The notes: generated from the letters alone by a model not told the origin. Shown: positions 1 to 9,007, counted from the stretch's first letter. The stretch is DNA of 64,000 nucleotides from Janthinobacterium lividum (GCF_023509035.1 NZ_CP075583.1:3596001-3660000); one strand, 5' to 3'. Numbers and translations: made by a program.

Positions 1-10
1 CTTCGAGGAA

Positions 11-946
11 ATGGCCCCGATTACATTGGAACTGACGCCGGACGCCTGCGGCCACCGCCTCGATAAAGTGATCTCCAAGCTGGTGCCGCAATACTCGCGC
101 AGCCGCTTGCAATTGTGGCTGGAAGCCGGTTTCGTGACCGTCGATGGAAAAGTTGCCAAACGCAACATGACCGCCTATGGCGACGAGAAGATCGTCATTC
201 TGCCGCAAAGCGCGCCGGAAGACGAGGCTTTTAAGCCGGAAGCGATGGAATTGAACATCGTGCACGAAGATGAGCATATCATCGTGATCAACAAACCGGC
301 CGGACTGGTCGTGCATCCGGGCCCCGGCAACTGGTCGGGCACCTTGCTCAACGGCCTGCTGCACCACTGCCCGCAACTGGCGGGCGTGCCGCGCGCAGGC
401 ATCGTGCACCGGCTGGACAAGGATACCAGTGGCCTGATGGTGGTTGGCAAGACCCTGGCCTCGCAAACGGACCTGGTGCGCCAGTTGCAGGCGCGCACGG
501 TCAAGCGCGAATATTTCGCGCTCGTGTGGGGCACGCCGAAAATGGCGGGCACCATCGACGCGTCCATCGCGCGCCACCCGCGCGACCGGGTCAAGATGGC
601 CGTCTCGGAGAATTTCACCGCCAAGCCCGCCATCACGCACTATGAATTGATCGGCAGCGGCGAACTTGACCGCCGTCCCGTGAGCCTGATGCAATGCCGT
701 CTGGAAACCGGTCGCACGCACCAGATCCGCGTGCACATGCAGCACCTGGGGTTTGCGCTCGTTGGTGACTCCGTGTATGGCAAGCAGCACCTGGTGTCCG
801 TCTTCTCGCGCCAGGCGCTGCAGGCGCGCCGCCTGGGTCTCGTGCATCCGGGCACCCTGGAAGCATGCGAGTGGATCGTGCCGCTGGCCGACGATTTCGC
901 GCAATTGATCGCCACAGCCGGCATTCCCGAGCCGGAACAGGTCTGA
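11..946 (+). CDS. rluD: 23S rRNA pseudouridine synthase RluD family
   Basis: Converts specific uridines of 23S rRNA (helix 69 in the RluD family) to pseudouridine. The protein has an N-terminal S4 RNA-binding segment (about residues 12-60) and the RsuA/RluA catalytic domain with HRLDKDTSG, whose Asp near residue 136 is the expected nucleophile. The C-terminal RTHQIRVHMQHLG motif is typical of the family. At 311 aa it is close to family length. The frame is open to the window edge, and a GAGGAA lies too close to this ATG to be a normal ribosome site, so the true start could be a few codons upstream, outside the window. Its stop overlaps the start of pgeF (TGATG), so the two are translationally coupled. 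Confidence 0.93.
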   Translation: MAPITLELTPDACGHRLDKVISKLVPQYSRSRLQLWLEAGFVTVDGKVAKRNMTAYGDEKIVILPQSAPEDEAFKPEAMELNIVHEDEHIIVINKPAGLVVHPGPGNWSGTLLNGLLHHCPQLAGVPRAGIVHRLDKDTSGLMVVGKTLASQTDLVRQLQARTVKREYFALVWGTPKMAGTIDASIARHPRDRVKMAVSENFTAKPAITHYELIGSGELDRRPVSLMQCRLETGRTHQIRVHMQHLGFALVGDSVYGKQHLVSVFSRQALQARRLGLVHPGTLEACEWIVPLADDFAQLIATAGIPEPEQV

Positions 947-1731
947 TGACGTCAGCGTTGCCCTGCATTTTTCCCAATTGGCCCGGCTTGCCCGCGAACG
1001 TGGGCGCGCTGGCAACCGTGCGTGCGGGCGGCATCAGCCAGGACCCGTACGGTGACGGACAGGGCGGCGGTGGCTTGAACCTGGGTACGCACGTGGGCGA
1101 CGAGGTCGCGCACGTGGCGGCCAACCGCGCGCGGCTGGCGGGCGTCTTGCCATCCGAGCCTGCCTGGCTGTCGCAGGTGCATGGCGTGACCGTGGCCGAT
1201 GCTGGCAAGCTGGACGGCCACGTGCCGGACGCCGATGCCAGCGTGGCAACGCAGCCTGGCGCCGTGTGCGTAGTGATGACGGCCGATTGCCTGCCGGTAT
1301 TGTTCTGTTCGACCGATGGCTTGGTCGTCGGTGCGGCCCATGCGGGCTGGCGCGGCCTGGCCAACGGCGTCTTGCAGCGTACGGTGGACAGCATGCGCGC
1401 GCAGGGCGCGACGGACATCCTCGCCTGGCTGGGGCCGGCCATAGGTCCGCAGCAATTCGAAGTGGGGCAGGACGTGCTGCAAGCGTTCCGCGACGGCGCA
1501 CGGGACGATGCCGAGCGGCAAGTGTTGAGCTCCGCCTTCGTCGCCATCGATGGCAAGCCAGGCAAGTACCTGGCCGACATCTATGCCTTGGCGCGTACCA
1601 TGCTGCTGCGCGATGGCGTGACGCAAGTGGCGGGTGGAGAATATTGCACCGTCAGCGATGCGGCGCAGTTTTACTCGTACCGGCGCGATGGCGTCACGGG
1701 AAGACAGGCCAGCTTGATCTGGCGCAAATAA
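946..1731 (+). CDS. pgeF: Polyphenol oxidase/laccase-domain family protein (YfiH/PgeF)
   Basis: DUF152 (YfiH/PgeF) family, 261 aa. Family members have purine nucleoside phosphorylase/adenosine deaminase-type activity in vitro, and E. coli YfiH (PgeF) also edits peptidoglycan precursors. Visible motifs are SQVHG, MTADCLPVLF, GAAHAGWRG and GPAIGPQQFEVG, which supply the metal-site His and Cys residues. I place the start at the ATG overlapping the rluD stop codon. A longer frame from 865 would run back inside rluD and adds no recognisable sequence. The rluD-pgeF pair is a common proteobacterial arrangement. A strong intrinsic terminator follows the stop. Confidence 0.9.
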   Translation: MTSALPCIFPNWPGLPANVGALATVRAGGISQDPYGDGQGGGGLNLGTHVGDEVAHVAANRARLAGVLPSEPAWLSQVHGVTVADAGKLDGHVPDADASVATQPGAVCVVMTADCLPVLFCSTDGLVVGAAHAGWRGLANGVLQRTVDSMRAQGATDILAWLGPAIGPQQFEVGQDVLQAFRDGARDDAERQVLSSAFVAIDGKPGKYLADIYALARTMLLRDGVTQVAGGEYCTVSDAAQFYSYRRDGVTGRQASLIWRK

Positions 1732-1736
1732 TCTGC

Positions 1737-1766
1737 ACGGCAGACACTTATGTGTCTGCCGTTTTT
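1737..1766 (+). terminator. Intrinsic terminator after pgeF
   Basis: A perfect 11-bp stem (ACGGCAGACAC with GTGTCTGCCGT), a TTAT loop and a T-run at 1762-1766. It starts six bases after the pgeF stop and overlaps the 3' end of the convergent small membrane gene. Confidence 0.9.
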
Positions 1767-1981
1767 GTTTTATCGTCTGCTGAGGCAAGCGCGCGGGCGT
1801 TCAGTTCAGCGATACGCTCGGCCTTGCGTTTGCGTCGGCGCGAGCCCGTCAGATAGAATAGGATGGACAGCGGGATGACGCAGTACAGGACGAAGGTCAT
1901 CACCCCGGCGACGATGGACGGTTCCGTCAACGCCATGAGGCCGACGACATAGATCCAGGCAACAGCGGTCATGAGCATCAT
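1748..1981 (-). CDS. Small two-helix membrane protein, unknown function
   Basis: 77 aa. Two hydrophobic helices (about residues 3-20 and 24-46) are followed by a very basic stretch (GSRRRKRKAER) and a polar tail, suggesting a small inner-membrane protein with a cytoplasmic C-terminus. No family was recognised. It converges on pgeF, and its stop codon lies in the loop of the pgeF terminator. It diverges from phaC across about 66 bp. Confidence 0.6.
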   Translation of the reverse strand: MMLMTAVAWIYVVGLMALTEPSIVAGVMTFVLYCVIPLSILFYLTGSRRRKRKAERIAELNARALASADDKTKTADT

Positions 1982-2047
1982 GAGTAGTGGCAGTCAGTAA
2001 AAGTTTGCATGCAGTTGGCCCGGAAGTAATTATTTATTAATTCTTGA

Positions 2048-3808
2048 ATGGACTTACATTTTATGAATATGCCCGATCCTCAAATGATGACCAAGGAATG
2101 GATGGCGCAGATCAGCAATCCTGAGCAGTGGAAGACGTGGTTCAACATGGTACCGCAGCCCCAGGGCAATCCGATTGCCGGCATTTTGCAGGATGCGGGC
2201 GCCAGCATCAAGCCGGAAGCGATCGAGCAACTGAAAAATGCCTATGTGGCCAAGCTGACGGGCTTGTGGGCCGACTTTATGGCCGGCAAGGCGCCGCAGC
2301 TGAAAGACCGCCGTTTCGCCGCGCCAGCCTGGCACGCCAGCCCCCTGTCGGCCTTCAATGCGGCAGCCTATTTGCTGAACGCGGAGTTTCTCAGCGCCAT
2401 GGCCGATGCTGTGGAAGCGACGCCGCACCAGAAGCAAAAGATTGCGTTTGCCGTGCAGCAAATCGTCGACGCCATGTCGCCCGCCAATTTTCTTGCCACC
2501 AACCCCGACGCCCAGCAAACCCTGATCGAGACCAAGGGCGAAAGCCTGGCCAAGGGCTTGAGCAACATGCTGGCCGACATGGGCAAGGGCCGTATCTCGC
2601 AGTCCGACGAATCGGCCTTCGAAGTGGGCCGCAACGTGGCCACCACGCCGGGCACGGTGGTGTTTGAAAACGCCTTGTTCCAGCTGATCCAGTACACGCC
2701 GACGACGGCCACGGTACACCAGCGGCCGCTGCTGATGGTGCCGCCGTGTATCAATAAATTCTATATCCTTGACTTGCAGCCGGAAAATTCGCTCGTGCGT
2801 TATGCGGTAGAGCAGGGCAATACCGTGTTCCTCATGTCCTGGCGCAATCCGGACCTGAGCATGCAGCACCTGACGTGGGACGATTACGTGGAGCAAGGCG
2901 TGATCGAAGCCATCCGGGTGACGCAAGACATTTCCGGCCAGGAAAAGCTCAATATGTTCGGCTTTTGCGTGGGCGGCACCATCGTCTCGACGGCGCTGGC
3001 CGTGCTCAAGGCGCGTGGCGAGAATCCGGCCGCCAGCCTGACCCTGTTGACCACCTTCCTTGATTTCTGCGACGCGGGCGCGCTCGACGTCTTTATTGAC
3101 GAGCCGCAAGTGGCTCTGCGCGAGCAGAGCCTGGCCAAGGGCGGCCTGATGTCGGGCCGCGACCTGGGGAGTACGTTTTCGAGCCTGCGGCCGAACGACC
3201 TGGTGTGGAACTACGTGCAGTCGAATTATCTGAAAGGCAAGGAACCACCCGCGTTCGACATGCTGTACTGGAATGGCGACGGCACGGGCTTGCCAGGCCC
3301 CATGTTCTGCTGGTATCTGCGCAACACTTACCTGGAAAACAGCCTGAAAGTGCCGGGCAAGCTGACGGTGGCCGGGGAACAGGTCGACCTGAGCAGCATC
3401 GACGCGCCCGCTTTCATCTACGGTTCGCGCGAAGACCATATCGTGCCCTGGGGCGCGGCTTACGCCAGCACGGCCTTGCTGAACCCGAAAAAGCCGAAAG
3501 CCAACCGTTTTATCCTGGGCGCTTCGGGCCATATCGCCGGCGTGATCAACCCGGCGTCGAAGAATAAGCGCAGTTACTGGAGCAATGACGCAGGCAAAGG
3601 CGCACGCACGGCGAAAGCCAAGCCCTTGAGCGCCGAGCAGTGGATGGAAGGCGCGACCGAGCACCTGGGCAGTTGGTGGCCCGAATGGGCCGCTTTCCTG
3701 GCCGAACACGGCGGCGCGCAGGTCAAGGCGCCAGGCAAGCCGGGCAACAAACGCCACGCGGCAATCGAGCCGGCGCCGGGGCGGTATGTTAAAGTCAGGG
3801 CAGACTAG
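2048..3808 (+). CDS. phaC: Class I poly(R)-hydroxyalkanoate synthase PhaC
   Basis: Polymerises (R)-3-hydroxyacyl-CoA into polyhydroxyalkanoate on storage granules. The 586 aa are the usual size for a class I enzyme. An N-terminal PhaC_N domain is followed by an alpha/beta hydrolase fold. The lipase-box variant GFCVGG (Cys near residue 306), YGSREDHIVPW (Asp) and GASGHIAGVINP (His) supply the catalytic triad. An in-frame ATG five codons downstream (2063) is an alternative start, and neither has a strong ribosome site. phaR follows after about 220 bp with its own promoter. Confidence 0.95.
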   Translation: MDLHFMNMPDPQMMTKEWMAQISNPEQWKTWFNMVPQPQGNPIAGILQDAGASIKPEAIEQLKNAYVAKLTGLWADFMAGKAPQLKDRRFAAPAWHASPLSAFNAAAYLLNAEFLSAMADAVEATPHQKQKIAFAVQQIVDAMSPANFLATNPDAQQTLIETKGESLAKGLSNMLADMGKGRISQSDESAFEVGRNVATTPGTVVFENALFQLIQYTPTTATVHQRPLLMVPPCINKFYILDLQPENSLVRYAVEQGNTVFLMSWRNPDLSMQHLTWDDYVEQGVIEAIRVTQDISGQEKLNMFGFCVGGTIVSTALAVLKARGENPAASLTLLTTFLDFCDAGALDVFIDEPQVALREQSLAKGGLMSGRDLGSTFSSLRPNDLVWNYVQSNYLKGKEPPAFDMLYWNGDGTGLPGPMFCWYLRNTYLENSLKVPGKLTVAGEQVDLSSIDAPAFIYGSREDHIVPWGAAYASTALLNPKKPKANRFILGASGHIAGVINPASKNKRSYWSNDAGKGARTAKAKPLSAEQWMEGATEHLGSWWPEWAAFLAEHGGAQVKAPGKPGNKRHAAIEPAPGRYVKVRAD

Positions 3809-3830
3809 TTTACAAAAGCTTCTTGCCTGG

Positions 3831-3856
3831 CAAGACTGGCGTAATCTCCGGTCTTG
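3831..3856 (+). terminator. Weak stem-loop after phaC
   Basis: CAAGACTGG and CCGGTCTTG pair as a 9-bp RNA stem with one U-G pair and an 8-nt loop. Only a short T-rich stretch follows (ctactttt), so it may be an inefficient terminator or a 3'-end stabiliser. Confidence 0.4.
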
Positions 3857-3912
3857 TCAAGAATCTACTTTTAGTTGCGTTGCAATAAATGCGGGAATCT
3901 ACTACCCTGATG

Positions 3913-3941
3913 TGCAATGGAGCCGTTTTCCACTCTATAAT
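3913..3941 (+). promoter_or_regulatory. Candidate sigma-70 promoter for phaR
   Basis: A perfect TATAAT at 3936-3941 lies about 95 bp before the phaR ATG. The matching -35 region (around 3913-3918, TGCAAT-like) is weak, which could fit an activated or repressible promoter. PhaR proteins are known to repress their own promoters. Confidence 0.5.
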
Positions 3942-3960
3942 GGAAAAAGTAGGCAGGTGC

Positions 3961-3989
3961 GAAAGCGGACCCACGTTCGCTTTTTTTTT
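3961..3989 (+). terminator. Terminator-like hairpin in the phaR leader
   Basis: AAAGCG (3962-3967) pairs with CGCTTT (3978-3983) around a 10-nt loop, followed directly by a run of nine T (3981-3989). It lies between the TATAAT box at 3936 and the phaR start at 4035, so it would act on transcripts entering phaR. It may be a leader attenuator or the true end of phaC transcription. Confidence 0.45.
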
Positions 3990-4034
3990 CGGATTAACTC
4001 TGTACGCGCTGCGGCGCAATAAGTGGAACTTGTG

Positions 4035-4598
4035 ATGAGTAGTGCAAAAAAAAGTATAGACCGCCTGATTAAAAAATATCCCAACCGCCGTCTGTATGAC
4101 ACGCAAACCAGTTCCTACATCACCTTGACGGACGTCAAGCAGCTGGTGTTGGACAATGAAGTGTTTACCGTCGTCGATGCCAAATCCAATGAGGATTTGA
4201 CGCGCAGCATCTTGCTGCAAATCATTTTGGAAGAGGAAGCGAACGGCGCGCCCATGTTCTCGAGCAGCGTGTTGTCGCAGATCATCCGCTACTATGGCCA
4301 CGCCATGCAGGGCATGATGGGATCCTACCTGGAAAAGAACGTGCAAGCGTTCACCGACATCCAGCACAAATTCACGGGCACGTCGGCAGGCAGTTTCGAA
4401 GGCAAGCCCTTCAGCCCGGAAATGTGGACCCAGTTCATGAATGTCCAGGGCCCGATGATGCAAGGCATGATGAACAACTACATCGACCAGAGCAAGAGCC
4501 TGTTCGTGCAGATGCAAGAACAGATGCAGAGCCAGAGCAAGAATCTGTTCGGCACGTTTCCGTTTGTTCCGCCGGTGCCGCCGACGGACAAAAAATAA
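4035..4598 (+). CDS. phaR: Polyhydroxyalkanoate synthesis repressor PhaR
   Basis: DNA-binding and granule-sensing repressor of phasin and PHA genes. An N-terminal PHB_acc_N domain with KYPNRRLYDTQTSSYITL (about residues 14-31) is followed by the PHB accumulation regulatory domain (LTRSILLQIILEEE) and a Met/Gln-rich C-terminus. I chose the ATG at 4035 (MSSAKKS). A GTG four codons earlier (4023) is possible, but an AGTGGA sequence about 10 bases before 4035 fits the ATG better. The 187 aa length is normal. It lies directly downstream of phaC, as in many Burkholderiales. Confidence 0.93.
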   Translation: MSSAKKSIDRLIKKYPNRRLYDTQTSSYITLTDVKQLVLDNEVFTVVDAKSNEDLTRSILLQIILEEEANGAPMFSSSVLSQIIRYYGHAMQGMMGSYLEKNVQAFTDIQHKFTGTSAGSFEGKPFSPEMWTQFMNVQGPMMQGMMNNYIDQSKSLFVQMQEQMQSQSKNLFGTFPFVPPVPPTDKK

Positions 4599-4618
4599 GC
4601 TGATCCGGTTTTTACGTC

Positions 4619-4652
4619 GCACAACGGCACAGGAGTTCCTGTGCCGTTGTGC
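4619..4652 (+). terminator. Long perfect stem-loop after phaR
   Basis: A perfect 16-bp inverted repeat (4619-4634 with 4637-4652) around a 2-nt centre starts 20 bp after the phaR stop. No T-run follows on either strand, so it is not a classical intrinsic terminator. It may protect the phaR mRNA 3' end or terminate with help from protein factors. Confidence 0.55.
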
Positions 4653-4796
4653 ATTCAGGCGCCATATCGCCTCGGTGTGCCGGGTTTTGATCGGAGCATG
4701 GTGCAACCATTTTTCCTTGATGGGCAGACGCTGTCCGGCAAGGATGACATCGCAGCGTTCGTTTGATATGCAACTGCAGGTCCACGAGGAGTATAT

Positions 4797-5333
4797 ATGG
4801 CGCTGCTTGAGCAATTGCAGGCAATGATTGCAGCCGATAATGAGCGTATGCATGTCCTTCGTCTTGTCAGGGAACTTGATCTGCCCGATTGCTGGGTTGC
4901 TGCGGGATTTGTGCGATGCTGTGTCTGGGATCATTTGCACCAACGTTCGCCTTCACCACTGCCTCACGATATCGACGTCATCTGGTACGACCCAAGCAAG
5001 GCGACACAGGCGCATGACGCCATGCTTGAGTCGAGTTTAAGAGCACGGGACGGCACGCTGGGCTGGTCGGTAAAGAATCAGGCGCGTATGCATGAACGCA
5101 ATGCGGACCTGCCTTACCTGACCGCTTCCGATGCCATGAGATACTGGCCGGAAACCGCCACTGCCGTGGGTGTGCGACTCAATGACCTTGCAGACATCGA
5201 TATAGCGGCTCCTTTCGGCCTGCATGATCTTTTCGATCTGGTGGTCCGGCCGACAGAGCGATTTTTGACAGCGAAGCAATCGGTCTACGCAGGCCGCGTG
5301 CGTGGCAAGAATTGGCAAGGTACCTGGCCCTAG
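4797..5333 (+). CDS. Nucleotidyltransferase-like family protein (DUF925/NTP_transf_6)
   Basis: 178 aa, resembling the DUF925 group of the nucleotidyltransferase superfamily. The N-terminal helix is followed by WVAAGFVRCCVWDHLH and the acidic HDIDVIWYDP motif, where the two Asp residues match the expected metal ligands. The C-terminal PFGLHDLFDLVVRPT is also characteristic. No substrate is known for this family. A good ribosome site (GAGGAG) sits 5-10 bases before the ATG. It is monocistronic, with about 200 bp separating it from phaR. Confidence 0.75.
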   Translation: MALLEQLQAMIAADNERMHVLRLVRELDLPDCWVAAGFVRCCVWDHLHQRSPSPLPHDIDVIWYDPSKATQAHDAMLESSLRARDGTLGWSVKNQARMHERNADLPYLTASDAMRYWPETATAVGVRLNDLADIDIAAPFGLHDLFDLVVRPTERFLTAKQSVYAGRVRGKNWQGTWP

Positions 5334-5459
5334 CTACGTATTGAATTCCCAGGTGCTGCTTCCTGCCGTGCATTGGAACCGGACTGAGCAAGCTCATAGC
5401 CTGCATTTGATGATAAGCGATGCAGGAGCCTGAGAATCGCACATGCAATCCATTGCTAC

Positions 5460-5687
5460 CTATGCCCGGTCAACCCGGACAGCGTAGCAACCGTTTCTGG
5501 CGTTGTGGACGTGGATATAGCTGACTTCCTGATCGCCAAAGATCTGCTCAATCAGGGTTTCAATCGACGTGCCTTCCACCACATATTCAGGCGCGTCCGC
5601 CATCCGGCTCTTGCTCTGCAAGTCGATCCAGGCAGACGGCACGGATGCCGCCTGGTAGTCATCGTTCACATCGGGTGGGCATGGCAT
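5460..5687 (-). CDS. Hypothetical small protein
   Basis: 75 aa, no family recognised. It has a polar N-terminus and an alpha/beta-looking C-terminal half (VVEGTSIETLIEQIFGDQEVSYIHVHNARNGCYAVRVDRA region). It lies 22 bp downstream of the Asp-box lipoprotein on the same strand, so co-transcription is likely. No clear ribosome site is visible, and an internal ATG near codon 29 is an alternative start. Confidence 0.45.
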   Translation of the reverse strand: MPCPPDVNDDYQAASVPSAWIDLQSKSRMADAPEYVVEGTSIETLIEQIFGDQEVSYIHVHNARNGCYAVRVDRA

Positions 5688-5709
5688 TGTCGACTGACGG
5701 TCAGAACTT

Positions 5710-7242
5710 TCACTTCATGCTTTCGGCAGTCCAGCTTTTACCGCCGTCGTTCGATATTTCAAATTGCGCCGGCACGCTCCAACGCATTATTTTTCCCAGA
5801 ATCGCACCCGATTTAAGCGGGGTCAACTCGCGTGATTTCGGTTTGGCGTCCACCAGTGTCCACGTTTTGCCCATGTCGCTACTGGCATGTAAGGTCGTAT
5901 CGCTCATCAGACTGCTTTCAAAACGCAGCAGGGTGCCATCGGTACGCTGAACCAGCGGAATGTGGCTAGCGGTGACCTCTTGCCAGGTTTGACCTTGATT
6001 CACTGAAACGAAAGCATCTCTGGAGGTGATCGCAAATGGCCCGTAACCTTGTGTTATGAGGCTCCACATGCCGCTGCCGCTGATGCGCATCGCATCCACA
6101 CGGCGATCGGGCATTGCCCGCTCTGACCACTGGCCACTGGCGTAGTCGTAGAGGTGCAGCGTTCCTTTCGTCGACGTGTAGGCAAAGCCTGTGCCGATAT
6201 CGCGCAGCCAGAACCAGGTGTCCTGGTTCAGGAGCCACTTCCCCAGCTTCTCACTGCGTACCTGATTCCACTCGCCGCGCTCGAGACGGGCGGAATGATA
6301 AATCGTGACTTCATTGTTACGCTGGACGGCGACATACCAGCCAGCGTCCATATTGCCAGCCAGTCCGACCAGATTGCCATAGGGAAGGTTGCCAGTGTCA
6401 ATCGGTTCAAGCTTGTTCTGTCCCGGCGCATGGCGCAGCAGGGTGCCGAACTCGCCGAAGGCCAGCAAGTCTGCATCCGGCATTTGCACCGACTGCACGC
6501 AGTTCAGCGTCTCTATTTTGTCGCTGGCCAGTTGTTTCCATGTTCCCTCAGGGCTGCGCCACAGCACTGTGCCCATGCGGGTTGCGGCCGCCACGCTGCC
6601 GTCTGGTAGCTCCGTCACGCATTCGGCGCCGGTGGGGCGGGCTATGGCGACTTCCTCAGCGCGATCCGTATCACTGCGCGATCCGGACCAGCTGACTGTC
6701 TTTTCGGGTGCAAACAGCTTCAGGTGCTCGGGAGAATAGCGTTCGAGCAGGGTGCGGTTGTCTCGCACCCGCACGCTGCGGCCGACCAGTACACGCTCGC
6801 CATAAAGAGGAGTGACGATCAGGCGGCCCAGATCGACCGGCTTGCCTTCCTCCACAGTAAATAAGCCCAGGCCGCTGCCCATTTTGATGTAGCGGTTTGA
6901 TTTGCCGGCGTCGGCCAGTTGACTGAAGTAGTATTTCCCCGGTGGCAGGGTCCCCATGAAAAGAGTCGTGTCGCGCGCCATATCCTTGGCAACCTGGTTC
7001 AGGATATATTGCTGCAGGACCAGGCTGGACACTGCGTCTCCGCTACTCAGGCGGCCCAAGGTGATCTGGCCCAATCCGTTCACCGCATCAGTGTTGGCAG
7101 TAATGCTGACAGTAACGGCTGTACCTTCGGAGGGCACGCCGACGCTGAGAGGGCGCTGCACATGCGTTGTGACACAGCCACCGAGCATCAGCGCAGAGAC
7201 GGCTCCTGCAAAAACGTTGGCAACGAAATTTTTGATGAACAT
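5710..7242 (-). CDS. Outer-membrane lipoprotein with Asp-box (BNR) repeats
   Basis: 510 aa from the ATG at 7242, which has GGAA upstream. An upstream ATG at 7305 would put 21 polar residues before the signal peptide and is less likely. The N-terminus is a lipoprotein signal with lipobox LGGC (Cys about residue 23). The C-terminal half holds at least three Asp-box-like motifs, SVNQGQTW, SSDMGKTW and SNDGGKSW, typical of sialidase/BNR beta-propeller folds. No sialidase active site is evident, so it is probably a structural or sensing propeller in the envelope. It is followed by a 75-aa gene. Confidence 0.7.
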   Translation of the reverse strand: MFIKNFVANVFAGAVSALMLGGCVTTHVQRPLSVGVPSEGTAVTVSITANTDAVNGLGQITLGRLSSGDAVSSLVLQQYILNQVAKDMARDTTLFMGTLPPGKYYFSQLADAGKSNRYIKMGSGLGLFTVEEGKPVDLGRLIVTPLYGERVLVGRSVRVRDNRTLLERYSPEHLKLFAPEKTVSWSGSRSDTDRAEEVAIARPTGAECVTELPDGSVAAATRMGTVLWRSPEGTWKQLASDKIETLNCVQSVQMPDADLLAFGEFGTLLRHAPGQNKLEPIDTGNLPYGNLVGLAGNMDAGWYVAVQRNNEVTIYHSARLERGEWNQVRSEKLGKWLLNQDTWFWLRDIGTGFAYTSTKGTLHLYDYASGQWSERAMPDRRVDAMRISGSGMWSLITQGYGPFAITSRDAFVSVNQGQTWQEVTASHIPLVQRTDGTLLRFESSLMSDTTLHASSDMGKTWTLVDAKPKSRELTPLKSGAILGKIMRWSVPAQFEISNDGGKSWTAESMK

Positions 7243-7414
7243 TTTATTTCCACAGTGCAATAAAATATTATTATAGCGAGACTGTGTATGAAATAACAAG
7301 TACATTAGTCAAGTATGGGCTGCAGCCAGATATGGAATGCGTGAAAGAATATGCTCAGGGCAGGTCGCCCGCGGCTCCCACCGTTGCATATCCCGCAGCA
7401 AAACCAGACCGCCA

Positions 7415-7444
7415 CTGACAGCTAAGGGCGGCTCGGGGTACAAT
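7415..7444 (+). promoter_or_regulatory. Sigma-70-type promoter for rimO
   Basis: CTGACA (7415-7420) and TACAAT (7439-7444) are separated by 18 bp, 36 bp before the rimO ATG. Both hexamers match the sigma-70 consensus at five of six positions. Confidence 0.6.
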
Positions 7445-7480
7445 AGCCGATTCGCCTCACCATTTTACTAGCTGCCAACT

Positions 7481-8893
7481 ATGTCTGAAATTCACCGTAT
7501 TCCTGTTCCTTCTGCCCAGCCCGAGGCCATGCTGGCCATGCCAGGTGCGGCGCCGAAAGTGGGCTTTGTCTCGCTCGGCTGCCCGAAAGCGCTGGTCGAT
7601 TCCGAACAAATCCTGACCCAACTGCGTGCCGAAGGCTACGAAACGGCGAAATCCTACGCTGGCGCCGATCTGGTGATCGTCAATACCTGCGGCTTTATCG
7701 ATGCTGCCGTACAAGAGTCGCTCGACGCCATCGGCGAAGCGCTGGCTGAAAACGGCAAGGTCATCGTCACCGGTTGCCTGGGCGCCAAGAAAGATGCTGC
7801 CGGCGACGACATCATCATGAAGGTGCACCCGAAAGTACTGTCCGTCACCGGGCCGCACGCGCTCGCCGAAGTGATGGATTCCGTCCACTTGCACCTGCCG
7901 AAACCGCATGCGCCTTTCCTCGACCTGGTACCGCCGCAAGGCGTCAAGCTGACGCCGAAGCACTATGCCTACCTGAAAATTTCCGAAGGCTGCAACCACC
8001 GCTGCAGTTTCTGCATCATCCCGTCCATGCGCGGCGACCTCGTCTCGCGTCCGATCGGCGAACTGATGATCGAAGCGGAAAACCTGTTCAAGGCCGGCGT
8101 CAAGGAATTGCTGGTCATTTCGCAAGACACCTCGGCGTATGGCGTGGACGTGAAATTCCGTTCCGGCTTCTGGAATGGCCGTCCTGTGAAAACCCACATG
8201 ACGCAGCTGACGGAAGCGCTGGGCGAACTGGCCAAGTCCTACGGCGCCTGGGTGCGCTTGCACTATGTGTATCCATATCCGCACGTGGACCAGATCATCC
8301 CGATGATGAGCGGCGGCCACATCCTGCCTTACCTCGATATTCCGATGCAGCATGCGCACCCTGACGTGTTGAAACGCATGAAGCGCCCGGCCAGCGGCGA
8401 GAAAAACCTCGACCGCATCCAGGCCTGGCGCGCCATCAACCCGGACCTGACGATACGCTCGACCTTCATCGCCGGTTTCCCTGGCGAAACGGAAGCGGAA
8501 TTCGAATACTTGCTCGACTTCCTCAAGGAAGCGCAGATCGACCGCCTCGGTTGCTTCGCCTATTCGCCTGTCGAAGGCGCGACGGCCAACGCAATCGCCA
8601 ACCCTGTGCCGGAAGAGCTGCGCGAAGAGCGCCGCGGCCGCGTGATGCTGCTGCAGGAAGAAATTTCCAAGAAACGCCTGCAAGCCAAGGTCGGCAAGAC
8701 CGTGCGCGTGCTCATCGATGAAGTTACCCGCTCCGGCGGTGTGGGCCGCTCGTCCGCCGATGCGCCGGAAATTGATGGCGTCGTGTATGTGAAGCCGCCG
8801 TTTGAGCCGCACCGCAAGCTGGCAGTCGGTCAATTCGTCGACGTGACGATCACCTCAGCCGATGCGCACGACCTGTGGGGCGCGGCAGAATAA
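7481..8893 (+). CDS. rimO: Ribosomal protein S12 methylthiotransferase RimO
   Basis: Radical SAM enzyme that adds a methylthio group to the conserved Asp of ribosomal protein S12. The order is an N-terminal UPF0004 domain ([12 protein letters not shown] and later Cys residues ligating the auxiliary cluster), the radical SAM domain with CNHRCSFC (Cys 171, 175, 178), and a C-terminal TRAM domain (about 400-470). The 470 aa are slightly longer than in E. coli because of an N-terminal extension of about 25 residues. It is monocistronic between its own promoter and terminator. Confidence 0.95.
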   Translation: MSEIHRIPVPSAQPEAMLAMPGAAPKVGFVSLGCPKALVDSEQILTQLRAEGYETAKSYAGADLVIVNTCGFIDAAVQESLDAIGEALAENGKVIVTGCLGAKKDAAGDDIIMKVHPKVLSVTGPHALAEVMDSVHLHLPKPHAPFLDLVPPQGVKLTPKHYAYLKISEGCNHRCSFCIIPSMRGDLVSRPIGELMIEAENLFKAGVKELLVISQDTSAYGVDVKFRSGFWNGRPVKTHMTQLTEALGELAKSYGAWVRLHYVYPYPHVDQIIPMMSGGHILPYLDIPMQHAHPDVLKRMKRPASGEKNLDRIQAWRAINPDLTIRSTFIAGFPGETEAEFEYLLDFLKEAQIDRLGCFAYSPVEGATANAIANPVPEELREERRGRVMLLQEEISKKRLQAKVGKTVRVLIDEVTRSGGVGRSSADAPEIDGVVYVKPPFEPHRKLAVGQFVDVTITSADAHDLWGAAE

Positions 8894-8960
8894 GTATTTT
8901 GATGCAGGTGTAACACTCTGTCAGACGTACGGCAGGCAAGGGCATAAGCCCTTACAATCA

Positions 8961-8994
8961 AGGCGGACCAGCAATTGCTGGCCCGCCTTTTTTT
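8961..8994 (+). terminator. Intrinsic terminator after rimO
   Basis: AGGCGG-A-CCAGC pairs with GCTGG-C-CCGCCT, one internal mismatch, AATT loop, followed by seven T. It rules out the upstream start (8975) of the next reading frame. Confidence 0.9.
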
Positions 8995-9007
8995 ATTTTC
9001 CGACGCC

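Noticed and set aside
2054..3757. 567-codon open frame antisense to phaC
   Set aside because: phaC on the plus strand is unmistakable and the antisense product has no family features.
8975..9007. Upstream start for the MetC-like gene
   Set aside because: It falls inside the rimO terminator hairpin.
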